The position numbers and the translations under genes were made by a program. From Parabacteroides sp. 52 (lineage in GTDB: Bacteria; Bacteroidota; Bacteroidia; Bacteroidales; Tannerellaceae), in contig NZ_QVMG01000014.1 in NCBI RefSeq assembly GCF_010500925.1, positions 1 to 59,122 on the forward strand: a stretch of DNA of 59,122 nucleotides, in the 5' to 3' direction. Every line of letters begins with the position of its first letter. The first letter of the stretch is position 1. Below the pieces are notes generated by a model. It had not been told where the DNA came from. It did not search any database and saw only the letters and a list, made by a program, of their open reading frames with translations. Below, one piece after another: positions 1-16,800 of the stretch.

Positions 1-39
1 ATTATTTCCTAATATAAGGCGTGGATTTCTTAATTTGGC

Positions 40-228
40 CAATGATCAATGATTAACGATTAGTGATTAACGATTAATGGTTAGTGATTAGTGATTAGTG
101 ATGAACGATGAACGATGAACGATGAGTGAAGCGTGAAAGATTATAATTTACAATTTATAATTAACAATTAATCATTAGTGACTAGCACTATCTCGGCTCC
201 TCTTCTTGGATAAGAAGAGGAGCCGAGA
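40..228 (+). repeat. Composite intergenic repeat, copy 1
   Basis: Three blocks follow one another. Positions 51-130 are degenerate 7-bp tandem units of the type GATTAAC/GATTAGT/GATGAAC. Positions 137-172 are an AT block of the TATAATTTACAATTTATAA type. Positions 176-192 carry the core TAGTGACTAGCACTATC, which runs into a perfect 17-bp stem (191-207 with 212-228) closed by the loop GGAT. The same order of blocks occurs inverted at 19,356-19,550, and the core recurs at 59,065. No gene is present in 1-436. Confidence 0.85.
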
Positions 229-327
229 CAGTGCCGGTCAACACAGTTGGTATTTGGGTTATTTTCAATAAGATAACGATGTATATACAGGTAGCTTATA
301 TATACAGGTAAAGAGATAGTAGGGATT

Positions 328-375
328 ACCCCGAAGGGGTTTCCTGTGAATAACCGTGGGATGCAATCCCACGGT
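328..375. repeat. REP-like palindrome pair, possible terminator of the P-type ATPase gene
   Basis: Two GC-rich palindromes stand close together: ACCCC-GAA-GGGGT at 328-340, and a perfect 10-bp stem (353-362 with 366-375) around the triloop GCA. A third weak one (CCCTGAAAGGG-like) lies near 399-410. The ATPase gene on the minus strand ends at 437 and would be transcribed into them, so they may end its transcript. The stacked GC palindromes also resemble dispersed REP-type intergenic repeats. Which role applies cannot be decided from one copy. Confidence 0.5.
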
Positions 376-436
376 CGCAATACATCCCCTTATATCAGCC
401 CTGAAAGGGGGGAACAATTGGGAATTATAGACTGAT

Positions 437-3130
437 TTATTGTTTTCTCCGGGAGAAAAGATAAACAAAAAGACGATACCCCTCTCCTATCCACAAAACG
501 AAAGAGGTTGAGGCAATGATTATTCCCCAATCCTTCCAGGTCAAAGGAACCACATTAAACATTTCACCTCCGAGAGTAACGATCAGGTATTGACCGACAA
601 GGATAAAGAAGGCCACCAACAGAAAAGTCTTACTTCCATTCATATGCATAAAGGCAGAACCTCCTTCTAAAAAAGCTTTGGCATTAAACATATTCCAGAA
701 CTGCAACATCACAAAGAAGGTAAAGAACCAGGAAAGCTTATAAGGAGTAAGCCCCCCTTTGGATTCAAAAAAGAATAATATGCCGATCAGAATAGCCACA
801 AATAAGATTCCGACAATAAAGATAGTATAGACCATCGGCCGGGTAATGATAAAATCCCCTCCTTTTCCGCTCTTGCGCGGTTTATCTTTCATCACTCTTT
901 CATTGGGCGGCAAGGAAGCCAAAGCTGCAGCGGCAAAGGTATCCATGATTAGGTTTACCCACAACATCTGGGTAATAGTAAGCGGTGATTCCGCTCCCAA
1001 TAAGGAGCCCAACAGCACGATCAAACAGGCTGCCACATTGATTGTCAACTGAAACAAAAGGAACTTCTGAATGTTTCTATAGAGAGAGCGTCCCCACATA
1101 ACCGCCCGTGTGATACTGGCAAAGGAGTTATCCAGAATGGTGATATCACTTGCCTCTTTCGCCACCGAGGTACCATCCCCCATAGACAAGCCCACCTGTG
1201 CTGCTTTCAAGGCAGGTGCATCATTGGTTCCGTCACCGGTAACAGCCACGACAGCCCCCTGTTGTTGCAACAATTGAACCATGCGTTGTTTGTCGGTAGG
1301 CCGGGCACGACACATGATTTTCAAATGCATGACACGGTTCAATGCCTCCTCATCACTTAAAGCTTCAAAATCGGGTCCCGTAATTATATTATGATCCGTA
1401 TCCGTCGGTTGCCAGGTACCTATTTGCCGGCCTATCTCTTTGGCGGTACCCGGCGTATCACCGGTAACAATTTTCACATCGATACCCGCCTCAATACAAC
1501 TGCGAACAGCAGCCGGCACATCTTTGCGAATCGGGTCAGAAATAGCCACAATGCCTATAAAAGTAAGATTCGTATGCGCCAATCGTCCATTCACAAAAAA
1601 GGCATCCGCCTCTTCATTGTCTATTATCTGATAAGCAAATCCCAAGGTACGCATTGCCTGGTTCTGATAATCCAATAGCTGAGATTCAATCTCCTTCCGA
1701 CAAAGGTCAACTGCTTTTTCCGTCTGACCGATGGCCACCTGATTGGAATTAGCCAATACAATTTCCGGAGCGCCTTTTACATACAACACCTTCTTCCGCA
1801 ACAAAGGAGATTCCACAAGGGTTGCCATATACTTACGCTCGGTAGAGAAGGTAAGTTGGTCAATCACCCGGGTTCCTTCCCGCAAATCCAGATAATTCAC
1901 CTGTTGCTTCTGCAACCACAAAAGCAAGGCTGCTTCCGTTGGATTCCCCAAGGTCTTTATCTTTTCTTCCGAGAAATCCAGATAAGCCGTTGAATTAACA
2001 GAGATACCTTCTTTAATCAAATCACTCAAGGTATTCTCTCCCAATTGTTGCTCTTTCAGATCATAAAACTGCGTCTCATATACCTGCATTTGATTCTGGG
2101 TAAGCGTGCCTGTCTTATCCGTACAAATCACCGTTGCAGCCCCCATTGTCTCACAGGCATGCATCTTACGTACCAGGTTATTGGTCTTCAGCATGCGGTT
2201 CATACTCAAGGCCAGACTCAAGGTCACACTCATCGGCAACCCTTCAGGTACAGAGACCACGATCAAGGTCACGGCAATCATAAAAATATGCAGGATAGAG
2301 CCTATCATATCAACAAACGGAATACCCTGAGAGGAGAGAAATAACTTCACCAACAATACCCCAAAAGTGATTCCGGCAATAGAATATCCGGCTTTACTAA
2401 TCACTTTAGCCAATCCAGCTAATTGGATCTGCAAAGGAGTTTCTATGTTATTGTCAATATGAGAACCTTCATATACTTTTCCATAGCCCGTTGCATCTCC
2501 GACCTTTTCGACCTTCATCACCCCATGTCCGTCAACAACGGTAGTTCCCCGCATGGCGACATTCGAAGGATAGGTAGCTTCCAGATCGAACTCATTTTCA
2601 TCTACTGTCTTATTCGCCACAGGCTCACCGGTAAGCGTGGATTCATTCACCTGCATGGATATAGCCTCCAATAGTACACCGTCTGCCGGGATCTCTTCCC
2701 CTGCCTCCAATAAGACAATATCTCCTACAACAACTTCTTTTTTGGGGATCTGACATATACGGTCTTCCCGGATCACTTTGACAAATGTATCATCATCAAC
2801 CTTATTCAATACATCAAAAGCTTTATTGGCTCTTACTTCAAAGAAGAAACCGACACCGGTAGCCAATAAAACGGCAAAAAAGATTCCGATAGGCTCCAAA
2901 AAAGCCTTAAAACCTTCCGCCTCCGGTCCCCAAGAATGAATACCGGCAATAACCAGGGATAGAAGCCAGGCGACCAATAAAATGCGAATAATAGGATCGT
3001 CAAACTTTTCCAGGAATAAACGCCATAAAGAAACTTTTTGAGGAGGAGTCAACAGGTTATCACCATATAATCGTCTGTTTTCTATTACCTGCTCTTGTGT
3101 CAGGCCTTGAAAAGAGTGTTTCTTTTCCAT
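437..3130 (-). CDS. Calcium-transporting P-type ATPase (PMCA/SERCA-like, P2 type)
   Basis: An 897-residue inner-membrane cation pump that probably exports Ca2+ at the cost of ATP. The P-type order is intact: an N-terminal cation-ATPase domain (about 1-65), two membrane helices, the actuator domain with LTGEP (166-170), the membrane motif PEGLP (295-299) that supplies Ca2+ ligands in P2A/P2B pumps, the phosphorylated Asp338 in DKTGT, the hinge TGDGTNDAP, and a C-terminal six-helix bundle. The length is normal for bacterial PMCA-type pumps. A -7 element lies about 30 bp upstream, so the gene is probably transcribed alone and downstream of the sus terminator. The transported ion is inferred from family motifs; Mn2+ is possible. 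Confidence 0.93.
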   Translation of the reverse strand: MEKKHSFQGLTQEQVIENRRLYGDNLLTPPQKVSLWRLFLEKFDDPIIRILLVAWLLSLVIAGIHSWGPEAEGFKAFLEPIGIFFAVLLATGVGFFFEVRANKAFDVLNKVDDDTFVKVIREDRICQIPKKEVVVGDIVLLEAGEEIPADGVLLEAISMQVNESTLTGEPVANKTVDENEFDLEATYPSNVAMRGTTVVDGHGVMKVEKVGDATGYGKVYEGSHIDNNIETPLQIQLAGLAKVISKAGYSIAGITFGVLLVKLFLSSQGIPFVDMIGSILHIFMIAVTLIVVSVPEGLPMSVTLSLALSMNRMLKTNNLVRKMHACETMGAATVICTDKTGTLTQNQMQVYETQFYDLKEQQLGENTLSDLIKEGISVNSTAYLDFSEEKIKTLGNPTEAALLLWLQKQQVNYLDLREGTRVIDQLTFSTERKYMATLVESPLLRKKVLYVKGAPEIVLANSNQVAIGQTEKAVDLCRKEIESQLLDYQNQAMRTLGFAYQIIDNEEADAFFVNGRLAHTNLTFIGIVAISDPIRKDVPAAVRSCIEAGIDVKIVTGDTPGTAKEIGRQIGTWQPTDTDHNIITGPDFEALSDEEALNRVMHLKIMCRARPTDKQRMVQLLQQQGAVVAVTGDGTNDAPALKAAQVGLSMGDGTSVAKEASDITILDNSFASITRAVMWGRSLYRNIQKFLLFQLTINVAACLIVLLGSLLGAESPLTITQMLWVNLIMDTFAAAALASLPPNERVMKDKPRKSGKGGDFIITRPMVYTIFIVGILFVAILIGILFFFESKGGLTPYKLSWFFTFFVMLQFWNMFNAKAFLEGGSAFMHMNGSKTFLLVAFFILVGQYLIVTLGGEMFNVVPLTWKDWGIIIASTSFVLWIGEGYRLFVYLFSRRKQ

Positions 3131-3158
3131 TTTTACATTCTCTATTTGGGTAAGGGGG

Positions 3159-3166
3159 CAAATTTA
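3159..3166 (-). promoter_or_regulatory. -7 promoter element for the P-type ATPase gene
   Basis: Read on the minus strand this is TAAATTTG, an exact match to the Bacteroidetes -7 consensus TAnnTTTG. It lies 29 bp before the ATG at 3130. I see no clear -33 TTTG at the preferred distance. Confidence 0.55.
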
Positions 3167-3184
3167 CGTAAACTTACAAACAAA

Positions 3185-3215
3185 CCCGCAGTTTTAGAAG
3201 ACTAAATACTGCGGG
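3185..3215 (-). terminator. Rho-independent-like terminator of the sus operon
   Basis: The 8-bp outer stem CCCGCAGT/ACTGCGGG encloses an inner stem TTTAG-AAGA-CTAAA with one bulged base. On the minus strand the hairpin is followed by a T-rich stretch (TTTGTTTGT). It sits 42 bp after the last sus gene and before the ATPase promoter. Confidence 0.7.
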
Positions 3216-3256
3216 GTCATTGTTACAATAGTATGTATGTCTGGGCTTATCATCTG

Positions 3257-5134
<1,878 letters not shown>

Positions 5135-5142
5135 TCAGTCAT

Positions 5143-9874
<4,732 letters not shown>

Positions 9875-9881
9875 ACCAGGT

Positions 9882-9938
9882 AAATAGTGCTGAATCAGGG
9901 AGTGTCGACTGAGAAGAACAGCCCTGATTCAGCTATTT
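9882..9938 (-). promoter_or_regulatory. Intra-operon hairpin between binding-protein and enzyme genes
   Basis: A perfect 11-bp stem, CTGAATCAGGG (9890-9900) with CCCTGATTCAG (9922-9932), is extended by AAATAG/CTATTT after a 2-base bulge. The loop is 21 nt. No T-run follows on the minus strand, so full termination is unlikely. mRNA stabilisation or partial termination would set lower enzyme than SusCDE levels; that role is inference. Confidence 0.7.
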
Positions 9939-9950
9939 GTAGATGTATAC

Positions 9951-11015
9951 TTAATTCTTTTGCAGACGGCAATTGTATCCCTCTTTCGGGTTGGACAACT
10001 GGAGGGTAAACGTATAATTACCTTCTTCAATGGATATATTCTCTCCATTGAATGTAAGCTGGTTCAGGTCCCCACCCAGATTAATATCCCAGGCATTATT
10101 TGCCCGGAACTTATACATACCGGCAGACATATCGGCAGTCACCGTCCAGGTATTAGTCACACGGTCGTACGTCATAGGCGTACTATTGTCCCAACCACCG
10201 GGTGTCGCATCCCCGATCAATCCCCAGACAGTAGCTGTCTGCGTATAAGTCAATAAGTTCAGATCGGCTTTCAGATAATAGAAACCGGCTTCCGCCTGTA
10301 GATTGCCCGCCCCTCCGTCATTCGAGAGCAAGCCTTGCCCAGCACTACCGTAGTTCGTATGGTCCCAATCCGGGGCAGAGGTAAATTTATATTCACCGTC
10401 CAGGTAGACAAATCCGGTATAAATCATATCCATATTTTCGGTATAAAGCGAAGGAGCCGCTGCCGGATTCCATCCCTGGTGATTGCCCGGCACATACAGA
10501 TAGAGCAATTCAGGCGATAAAGAGACAGGGGTCACGGTTGCAGGCCCTACCACATTGGCATTTCCTAAAATGCTGGATGTACCAGTCGTAATATACACCC
10601 CCGTTTTCAAGTAAAGCGAGCGAGCCTCCGGTGCCTTTCCATACATTGACTGTACCGCTTTATCCAGGTCTGCCGCAGTGACAGAAAGGGTCTTATCACT
10701 GCCGGTGACAGGCAGTTCCACCGCTGCCGTAAAATCCTCCGTTGGGGATACCTGCAAGCGGTAAGAGAGCGTTGCCCCCTCCGGCAGCGAAGGCGTTGAA
10801 GAGACAGATACTACCTGCATAGAGGCAGCCGGATCCAAGTCATTCAAAAAGACCGGTATAGTCAGGTCCTTGCCTAAAGTCACCTGAAAATCGACTGCTT
10901 TCGCTTCTTCCTGCTCATTCGATTGAGGAGGAGCCACCTCTTTGTTAAAGTCTTCATCACAAGCTGTCAAAGCCACCAGGAGAAGAGATAAGAAATATAT
11001 ACATATCTTTTTCAT
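9951..11015 (-). CDS. SusE/SusF-like outer-membrane starch-binding lipoprotein
   Basis: A 354-residue lipoprotein: the signal peptide ends in a lipobox (LTAC) at Cys19, and the following DED is the acidic export signal that sends Bacteroidetes lipoproteins to the cell surface. An N-terminal SusE Ig-like domain (about 35-165) is followed by two repeated beta-sandwich starch-binding modules (about 170-260 and 262-352) rich in Trp and Tyr, with the repeated pattern G-x-W-N/D. SusF of B. thetaiotaomicron carries three modules, so by module count this is SusE-like. It lies 24 bp after susE and probably arose with it by duplication. Confidence 0.85.
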   Translation of the reverse strand: MKKICIYFLSLLLVALTACDEDFNKEVAPPQSNEQEEAKAVDFQVTLGKDLTIPVFLNDLDPAASMQVVSVSSTPSLPEGATLSYRLQVSPTEDFTAAVELPVTGSDKTLSVTAADLDKAVQSMYGKAPEARSLYLKTGVYITTGTSSILGNANVVGPATVTPVSLSPELLYLYVPGNHQGWNPAAAPSLYTENMDMIYTGFVYLDGEYKFTSAPDWDHTNYGSAGQGLLSNDGGAGNLQAEAGFYYLKADLNLLTYTQTATVWGLIGDATPGGWDNSTPMTYDRVTNTWTVTADMSAGMYKFRANNAWDINLGGDLNQLTFNGENISIEEGNYTFTLQLSNPKEGYNCRLQKN

Positions 11016-11039
11016 TTTTTCGGATTTAAAGGATTATCA

Positions 11040-12161
11040 CTATTTTACAGATGCTTTGCCAGTTGTAAAGTGCAAATAGGCTTTTTGTCCGGCCGCTACC
11101 GAAACACGTTCCTGATCATCACCGATACCGCGGTAAACAATGTTTCCACCCAGAACGATAAACTCTGTTTTCCACCAGTCGGTATCCGGTAATTTCACGC
11201 ACATACGCAACTCATCAGAAGCCACAAAAGTGGGAGAGACAAATTCCCCATCCCCTTCCGGCACAACGAATTTATTCGTATTGTCAAAGAAATCCCATCC
11301 GCCGGCCGTATTCCCTGTCAGGTAGACATCGGGGGCCAGGAACTCGATGGTATATGTATAATCACGTCCTTCCAAAGCGGTAGATACAATCACAATATAC
11401 CAGCCTCCTTTTTTCACCTTTATATTCCCACCGGCATCTTCCAATCCGGCATAAGCAAGGGTAGAAACAGAGAAAAAGTCTGCGTTATAACCAAAATCAT
11501 TCCCATCCCAGGATGTCGCGCTATTGAACTTTATTTCCGCATCATTGGGCAAATATGCCACGCGCCAGAACTTACCCGGAGCCGAGTGAACCGGTACCAT
11601 CTCAAAGGCATTCTCCCAGTTCCAGTCATTTACCGAACCTATCAGATACATATTCTCAGGCAGCGTCACCTCACTCAGCGCAAAGTATCCTAATACCTTC
11701 GGCAGCTCAATGCTGTTTGAATACACAGGGTAAAGCCCCGATCCGAGCGTACTTTGCAAACGGAAATACAAAGGAATAGGATCTGTCGGCACATCCTCTT
11801 CGGCTGATACCTCCAACAAGGTCATCATTGCCATGGCTACTTCCTGAGCCGGCACCTGCAAGCGGGCAGATGTAAATCCGGTGGATAACGTGATATACTT
11901 TGATTCCTCTTCAAAATTATTGTCGACGGATACCTGTACCTTATAAGTGGCCGCAGCAGTAAATCCGTAATCCGGCTGTGTCGTTGTCAATTCAATCGTT
12001 CCCGCATTTTTTAAGTCATAGATACCCGTAACATATCCGGGAGTATGCAGGACAAAAGAGGCCGGAATATGCAGGGAAGGATTGCTATCCCTGTCATCAC
12101 TACAGGCTGTCATAAGGCCTAGAATGAGTATCAACAAGAGGCATATATTATATTTTTTCAT
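11040..12161 (-). CDS. susE: SusE-like outer-membrane starch-binding lipoprotein
   Basis: A 373-residue surface lipoprotein using the ATG at 12161 (MKKYNICLL). The lipobox is MTAC, followed by SDD as an export signal. An N-terminal SusE domain precedes two starch-binding-like modules, one starting near NMYLIGSVNDWNW and one near PDVYLTGNTAGGW; both carry the exposed aromatic residues expected for alpha-glucan binding. An alternative ATG at 12182 adds seven residues before the signal peptide and is less likely. It lies 26 bp from the susD stop and belongs to the same operon. Sequence binding specificity for starch is inferred from context. Confidence 0.87.
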   Translation of the reverse strand: MKKYNICLLLILILGLMTACSDDRDSNPSLHIPASFVLHTPGYVTGIYDLKNAGTIELTTTQPDYGFTAAATYKVQVSVDNNFEEESKYITLSTGFTSARLQVPAQEVAMAMMTLLEVSAEEDVPTDPIPLYFRLQSTLGSGLYPVYSNSIELPKVLGYFALSEVTLPENMYLIGSVNDWNWENAFEMVPVHSAPGKFWRVAYLPNDAEIKFNSATSWDGNDFGYNADFFSVSTLAYAGLEDAGGNIKVKKGGWYIVIVSTALEGRDYTYTIEFLAPDVYLTGNTAGGWDFFDNTNKFVVPEGDGEFVSPTFVASDELRMCVKLPDTDWWKTEFIVLGGNIVYRGIGDDQERVSVAAGQKAYLHFTTGKASVK

Positions 12162-12187
12162 AACTTCTTTTTTATTAAGCAATTCAT

Positions 12188-13852
12188 TTATAAAGATTCA
12201 TATCCCGGGTTTTGTTTCAATTGGGGGTTTGCCGTCAAATCCCGGTCACTGATCGGATAGATATTAAATTTATCATCCACATTCTCTATTCCTTCCGGAA
12301 CACCACCTTTATATGCCCAGGCATAATTCCGGGTGAATTTTCCAAAGCGAATCAGGTCCGAACGCCGTTGTCCTTCCCAATATAATTCACGGGCCCGTTC
12401 TGCCAGGATAAAGTCGAGTGTCAACTGGGAGTTCTGAATGTTTTGCGAAACATCCCCATTGGCCCGTTGACGCAATAAGTTTACATACTCCACTGCCGTT
12501 TGCCGGCTGGTACCAGCGGCATTGCGTGCCGCACATTCCGCATAGATAAGGTATAGGTCTGCCAGGCGGAACAACGGGAAGTCCGTATTCGGATTCCCTG
12601 TCGGAGAGACCGCGCTCCCCTCCCATCCGAGATTCGTAAACTTATGACATAAATATCCTGTATTCCAGTCTCCCATCAAGGTATTGACATCCCTTCTTTC
12701 TTTCACGGAACCATCTTCATTGTATTCCTTCACATCGAAGAACAGATATCGTTTGTCTTTCTTCATAAGACTGCCATATTGATTTTCTTTCTTTCCCTCC
12801 GATGCAGGCCCATCAAACAATGCGATCAGTTGCTGGGTCGGCTTCAGACAGGTCCAGGAAGAGGTCAGTCCGAACCAAGTAGGATCCAGTATGCCTCCAT
12901 AAGCCGCAGCAGTGACCATAATCGAACTGCCATAACTCTTCGCATTCACATCATCAAAGGGGATGGCATAAACAATCTCATTCTTATGGGTGGCCGTCAG
13001 GTGATTTTCCCCACAGAACAGATTGGCATAATTCTCTTCCAGTCCGAAACCTGCCTGAATCACTTTCGTGGCATAGGCAGCCGCCTTGTCATACATCGGC
13101 GTGCCGACATATACCTCTGCATTCAGATACATTTTTGCGAGTAAGGTATGAACGACCGGTTTCGTGATACGTCCATATGTCGCCATCGTAGGTTTTTCCG
13201 GCAGATTTGAATTTTCTGAGAGATCCTTCAGTTCATCTACTATGAGTTCGAACAGAGCTTGGGCACCTATTTGAGAGGGAGTCCACGACTTATCGTTTGT
13301 CGGACTATCATCCCATACCACTCCCGGGTTTCTGTAAAGATCGATCAGGTAATAATAATTCATTGCCCGGATCCCTCTTACCTCATTGCGGTAAAGTTCA
13401 ATATTCGGAATATCACTGTTGGCCGGATAAACATCCAGGAACTCTTTGCAATAACGAATATTCAACATAGCCCGTTGATAGAAAGTATAAGCGTAAAACA
13501 AGGTATAATCCCAGTTCATCTCACATAATTCCACAATTCCTTCGTCCGACCAGTTCCATATCGCTTCGTCCGTGGGATAAAGCTGCATAGACAAAAGACC
13601 GCGCAGGAAGACCAGGGATCCCTGATCATCTCCCTGCAAGTCGGGTTCATCTCCGCTGGGTCCGACATTGCCGGACAATCCGAAACCACTGTATATCTTT
13701 GCTAAAAAAGACTGGCAGTCGGCCTCATTATGAATGGATTGACTCGATTTATCCAATGGGGGTTCCTGGTCCAGGTCTCCGATACAAGAGGTTGTCATCA
13801 AGAAGAGACAGGAAAACAGGAGTGACAAATAGATTTTCATATTATTTTTCAT
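12188..13852 (-). CDS. susD: SusD/RagB-family starch-binding lipoprotein
   Basis: A 554-residue surface lipoprotein forming the lid of the SusC channel. It has a lipoprotein signal peptide (TTSC, then IGDLDQ), an N-terminal TPR-rich SusD-like domain, and the C-terminal RagB/SusD domain with the typical ending around LDFILAERARELYWEGQRR and a final NPGYE. The length matches SusD (551). A start at 13840 is also possible. It follows susC by 12 bp, the usual tight pairing. Confidence 0.95.
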   Translation of the reverse strand: MKNNMKIYLSLLFSCLFLMTTSCIGDLDQEPPLDKSSQSIHNEADCQSFLAKIYSGFGLSGNVGPSGDEPDLQGDDQGSLVFLRGLLSMQLYPTDEAIWNWSDEGIVELCEMNWDYTLFYAYTFYQRAMLNIRYCKEFLDVYPANSDIPNIELYRNEVRGIRAMNYYYLIDLYRNPGVVWDDSPTNDKSWTPSQIGAQALFELIVDELKDLSENSNLPEKPTMATYGRITKPVVHTLLAKMYLNAEVYVGTPMYDKAAAYATKVIQAGFGLEENYANLFCGENHLTATHKNEIVYAIPFDDVNAKSYGSSIMVTAAAYGGILDPTWFGLTSSWTCLKPTQQLIALFDGPASEGKKENQYGSLMKKDKRYLFFDVKEYNEDGSVKERRDVNTLMGDWNTGYLCHKFTNLGWEGSAVSPTGNPNTDFPLFRLADLYLIYAECAARNAAGTSRQTAVEYVNLLRQRANGDVSQNIQNSQLTLDFILAERARELYWEGQRRSDLIRFGKFTRNYAWAYKGGVPEGIENVDDKFNIYPISDRDLTANPQLKQNPGYESL

Positions 13853-13864
13853 GACTCGTTTTTT

Positions 13865-16800
13865 TTAAAAGTTAATGTTAACACCCAGTAGGAAAGTGAG
13901 CGGACGCGGGTATACATTGCGGTCGTTACCGCCATCCACTTCCGGATCAAGTCCATCGTATTTGGTAAGAATAATCGGATTCTGCACCGTCGCATATACG
14001 CGGGCATGTGAGAGTCCGAAAAGGTTCTCGATGTTATATCCCAGAGTTATATTATCGATCTTCAGGAAAGAAGCATTCTGCACGAAGTAATCGGATAGCC
14101 TCTGACGTTGTTGGAAGTTTGTTTTCAAGACAGACCGCGGTTTATTAGAGAGCGCGTTGTTTCCAAATATCTCGTTGATGCCCAAGGCGGCATTGGCTGC
14201 TGTTCCGTTGTAATTATAATTACCTAAGCTGACACGTCCGTTAAATCCGAAGTCGAATTGTTTGTAAGTGATTTTACTGTTAAAGCCCATCAGTACGTCG
14301 GCCACCGGATTTTTATACCGGTAAAGGTCTTTATCGGAAATGACCCCGTCTCCGTTGCGGTCGACATACAATCCTTCGATCGGTTTGCCGGCTTCGTCAT
14401 ATACCTGTTGATATACATAATAGCTACCGGGAGCATAACCCACACTATGAATCTTTAGGCGGAGTCCTCCGTCTCCACCGGTCGATTCGAACCGTTTACC
14501 AGGTGAATCGGAATTATCATTATACGTCAGTTCCGTAATTTCCGTATCGTTATAGGCGATATTGAAGCCCACATCCCAGGTCCAGTCTTTGGATACGATC
14601 GGTTTGGTATTGATAGAGAATTCCACCCCTTTGTTTTCCAGCGAACCGATATTCGAAACGACATATTCCGCAAAGTCAGTACCGGCCGGCACATTTACTT
14701 CCGCGTTAATAAGGTCTTTTGTTTTTCTTTTGTACACATCTATGGCTCCCTGGATTCTGCCATTCAAGAAACCATAGTCTAATCCGATATTGTAAGTCGT
14801 TGTTTCTTCCCATTTCAAACTCGGATTCGCTGCCGTAGGAGCCAATACGTTTATCCACTGTACGTTTCCGTTTGCATCATAGAAAGGATACATGGCACCC
14901 CCTTTCCCGTTGCGGTAAAAAGAGATATACGGATAGTCTCCCTGGTTAATTTCCTGTTGCCCGGTAACACCCCATCCCAAGCGCAGTTTCAGATCGCTCA
15001 ATACCGTATTCTCTTTCAGGAAAGGTTCTTCGATCAACCTCCATCCCAAAGCGACAGAGGGGAAAAGACCCCAACGTTTATCTTTTGCAAAACGAGACGA
15101 GGCATCATCGCGCAAGGTAAAGGTCAACAGATACCGATCTTTCCAAGTATAATTCAAACGGCCAAAGAAAGAGAGCAATACATATTTGGATTCAAATTCT
15201 TTAAAGGCACTACTTACCTCCGTATTTTCTCCGAAACGTCCGGTTTCACGGGAGAGATAATAAGTGACATTATCCGATTCTTTATGGTAGCTCTGATACG
15301 AATAGCCGGCCATCAGATCGAAACGACTCTCTATCGAAGGCAGTTCCTTGGCGTATTGTCCATAGAAATCCAATAACATATTTTTGCGGGTACTGTTGTA
15401 AAGGTAATTGCTTCCGGTCTGGTTATCATCCGGACTATAATTGGATGGCGCATTGGGGTGAATATAGTTTTGTCCGTCGCTCTTGGAATAATCCATCGCC
15501 AGGTTCAGGTTGAGGCGCAGATCCGGCAGGAAATGTACCTTATAATCGAACTGGGCATTTCCGATAAACGATTTCACCTTGGAATGATCGTCTTTGAGCT
15601 GGAGCAGGGATACCGGGTTTATACCGGCTGAAGCAGCTTTGGTTCCTTCGGTTGTGTTATCGGTCGTCCAGGTGAAAAAGCCTTCATACTTCTTATTCCC
15701 GTTATACACCGGTTTGGTGGGGTCGAAAGAAACGGCTCCCCCTATGGCTCCGACATCGGCAAATTGGTTGTTGATATAGACTCCTTTTCCATTCAGGTTC
15801 AACCGCAAATGATCGTCAAAAAACGAAGGGGTCAATGAAACACTGCCTGTATACCTTTCGAAATTAGAGGTTTGCAGGATACCGTTCTGATTCGTATAAC
15901 CGAAAGAAAGTCGGTAAGGCATCTTGTCCTGCAACGAACCGTATACACTTACTGTATGATCTGTCGATACAGCTGTGCGCAGCACTTCGTCCTGCCAGTC
16001 CGTATCGACGCCCGGATAGAGGTCGAGAGCCGTGAGCATGCCTTCAGTCACTTGCGGATGATGGGTCACAATCTCCCGAAATTCGTCCGCATTGAGTACC
16101 TCTATCGTATTTCTCTTCGTACTGACGGATACATTCCCGGAATAGTTTATATGCACTTTACCCGATGTTCCTTTCTTCGTCGTGATAAGAATCACCCCAT
16201 TGGAAGCACGGGATCCATAAATCGCCGTAGCCGACGCATCTTTCAATACGGTAAAGGTCTCGATATCATTCGGATTGACGGTACTCAACGGGTTGCTTAA
16301 TCCGTCTGCACTCCCACTGCCCATGATCACTCCGTCAATGACAACCAACGGATCGTTATTGGCAGAAAGAGAAGAGCCGCCCCGGATACGGATGGTAGAA
16401 CCGGCACCCGGCTGCCCACCGGAGTTGGTGATAGCCACACCGGCTATTTTCCCGGCCAATGCATCCTGGGGACTGACGAGCACTCCTTTGTTTTGTTCAT
16501 CAATCTTAATGGCTGTCACGGAGCCGGTCGCATCTTCTTTGCGCACACTGCCATAGCCAATGACTACGACTTCGTCCAACAATTCCATATCCTCCTGCAA
16601 GGTAATACGCAGGAATGCCTGTCCCTGATAAGTTATTTCTTGTGTTTTATACCCTATATAAGAAACAACAAGAACGGCATGCGGAGCCAGCGAAAGAGAA
16701 AAATTACCGTCATAATCGGAAATCGTTCCATTCAATGTTCCTTTTTCAGTAATATTCGCACCAATAACCGCCTCACCTGTAGTATCAATGAGGGTGCCTT

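Noticed and set aside
265..468. Reading frame of 67 codons overlapping the ATPase end
   Set aside because: It runs through GC palindromes and overlaps a certain gene on the same strand; composition fits repeat sequence.
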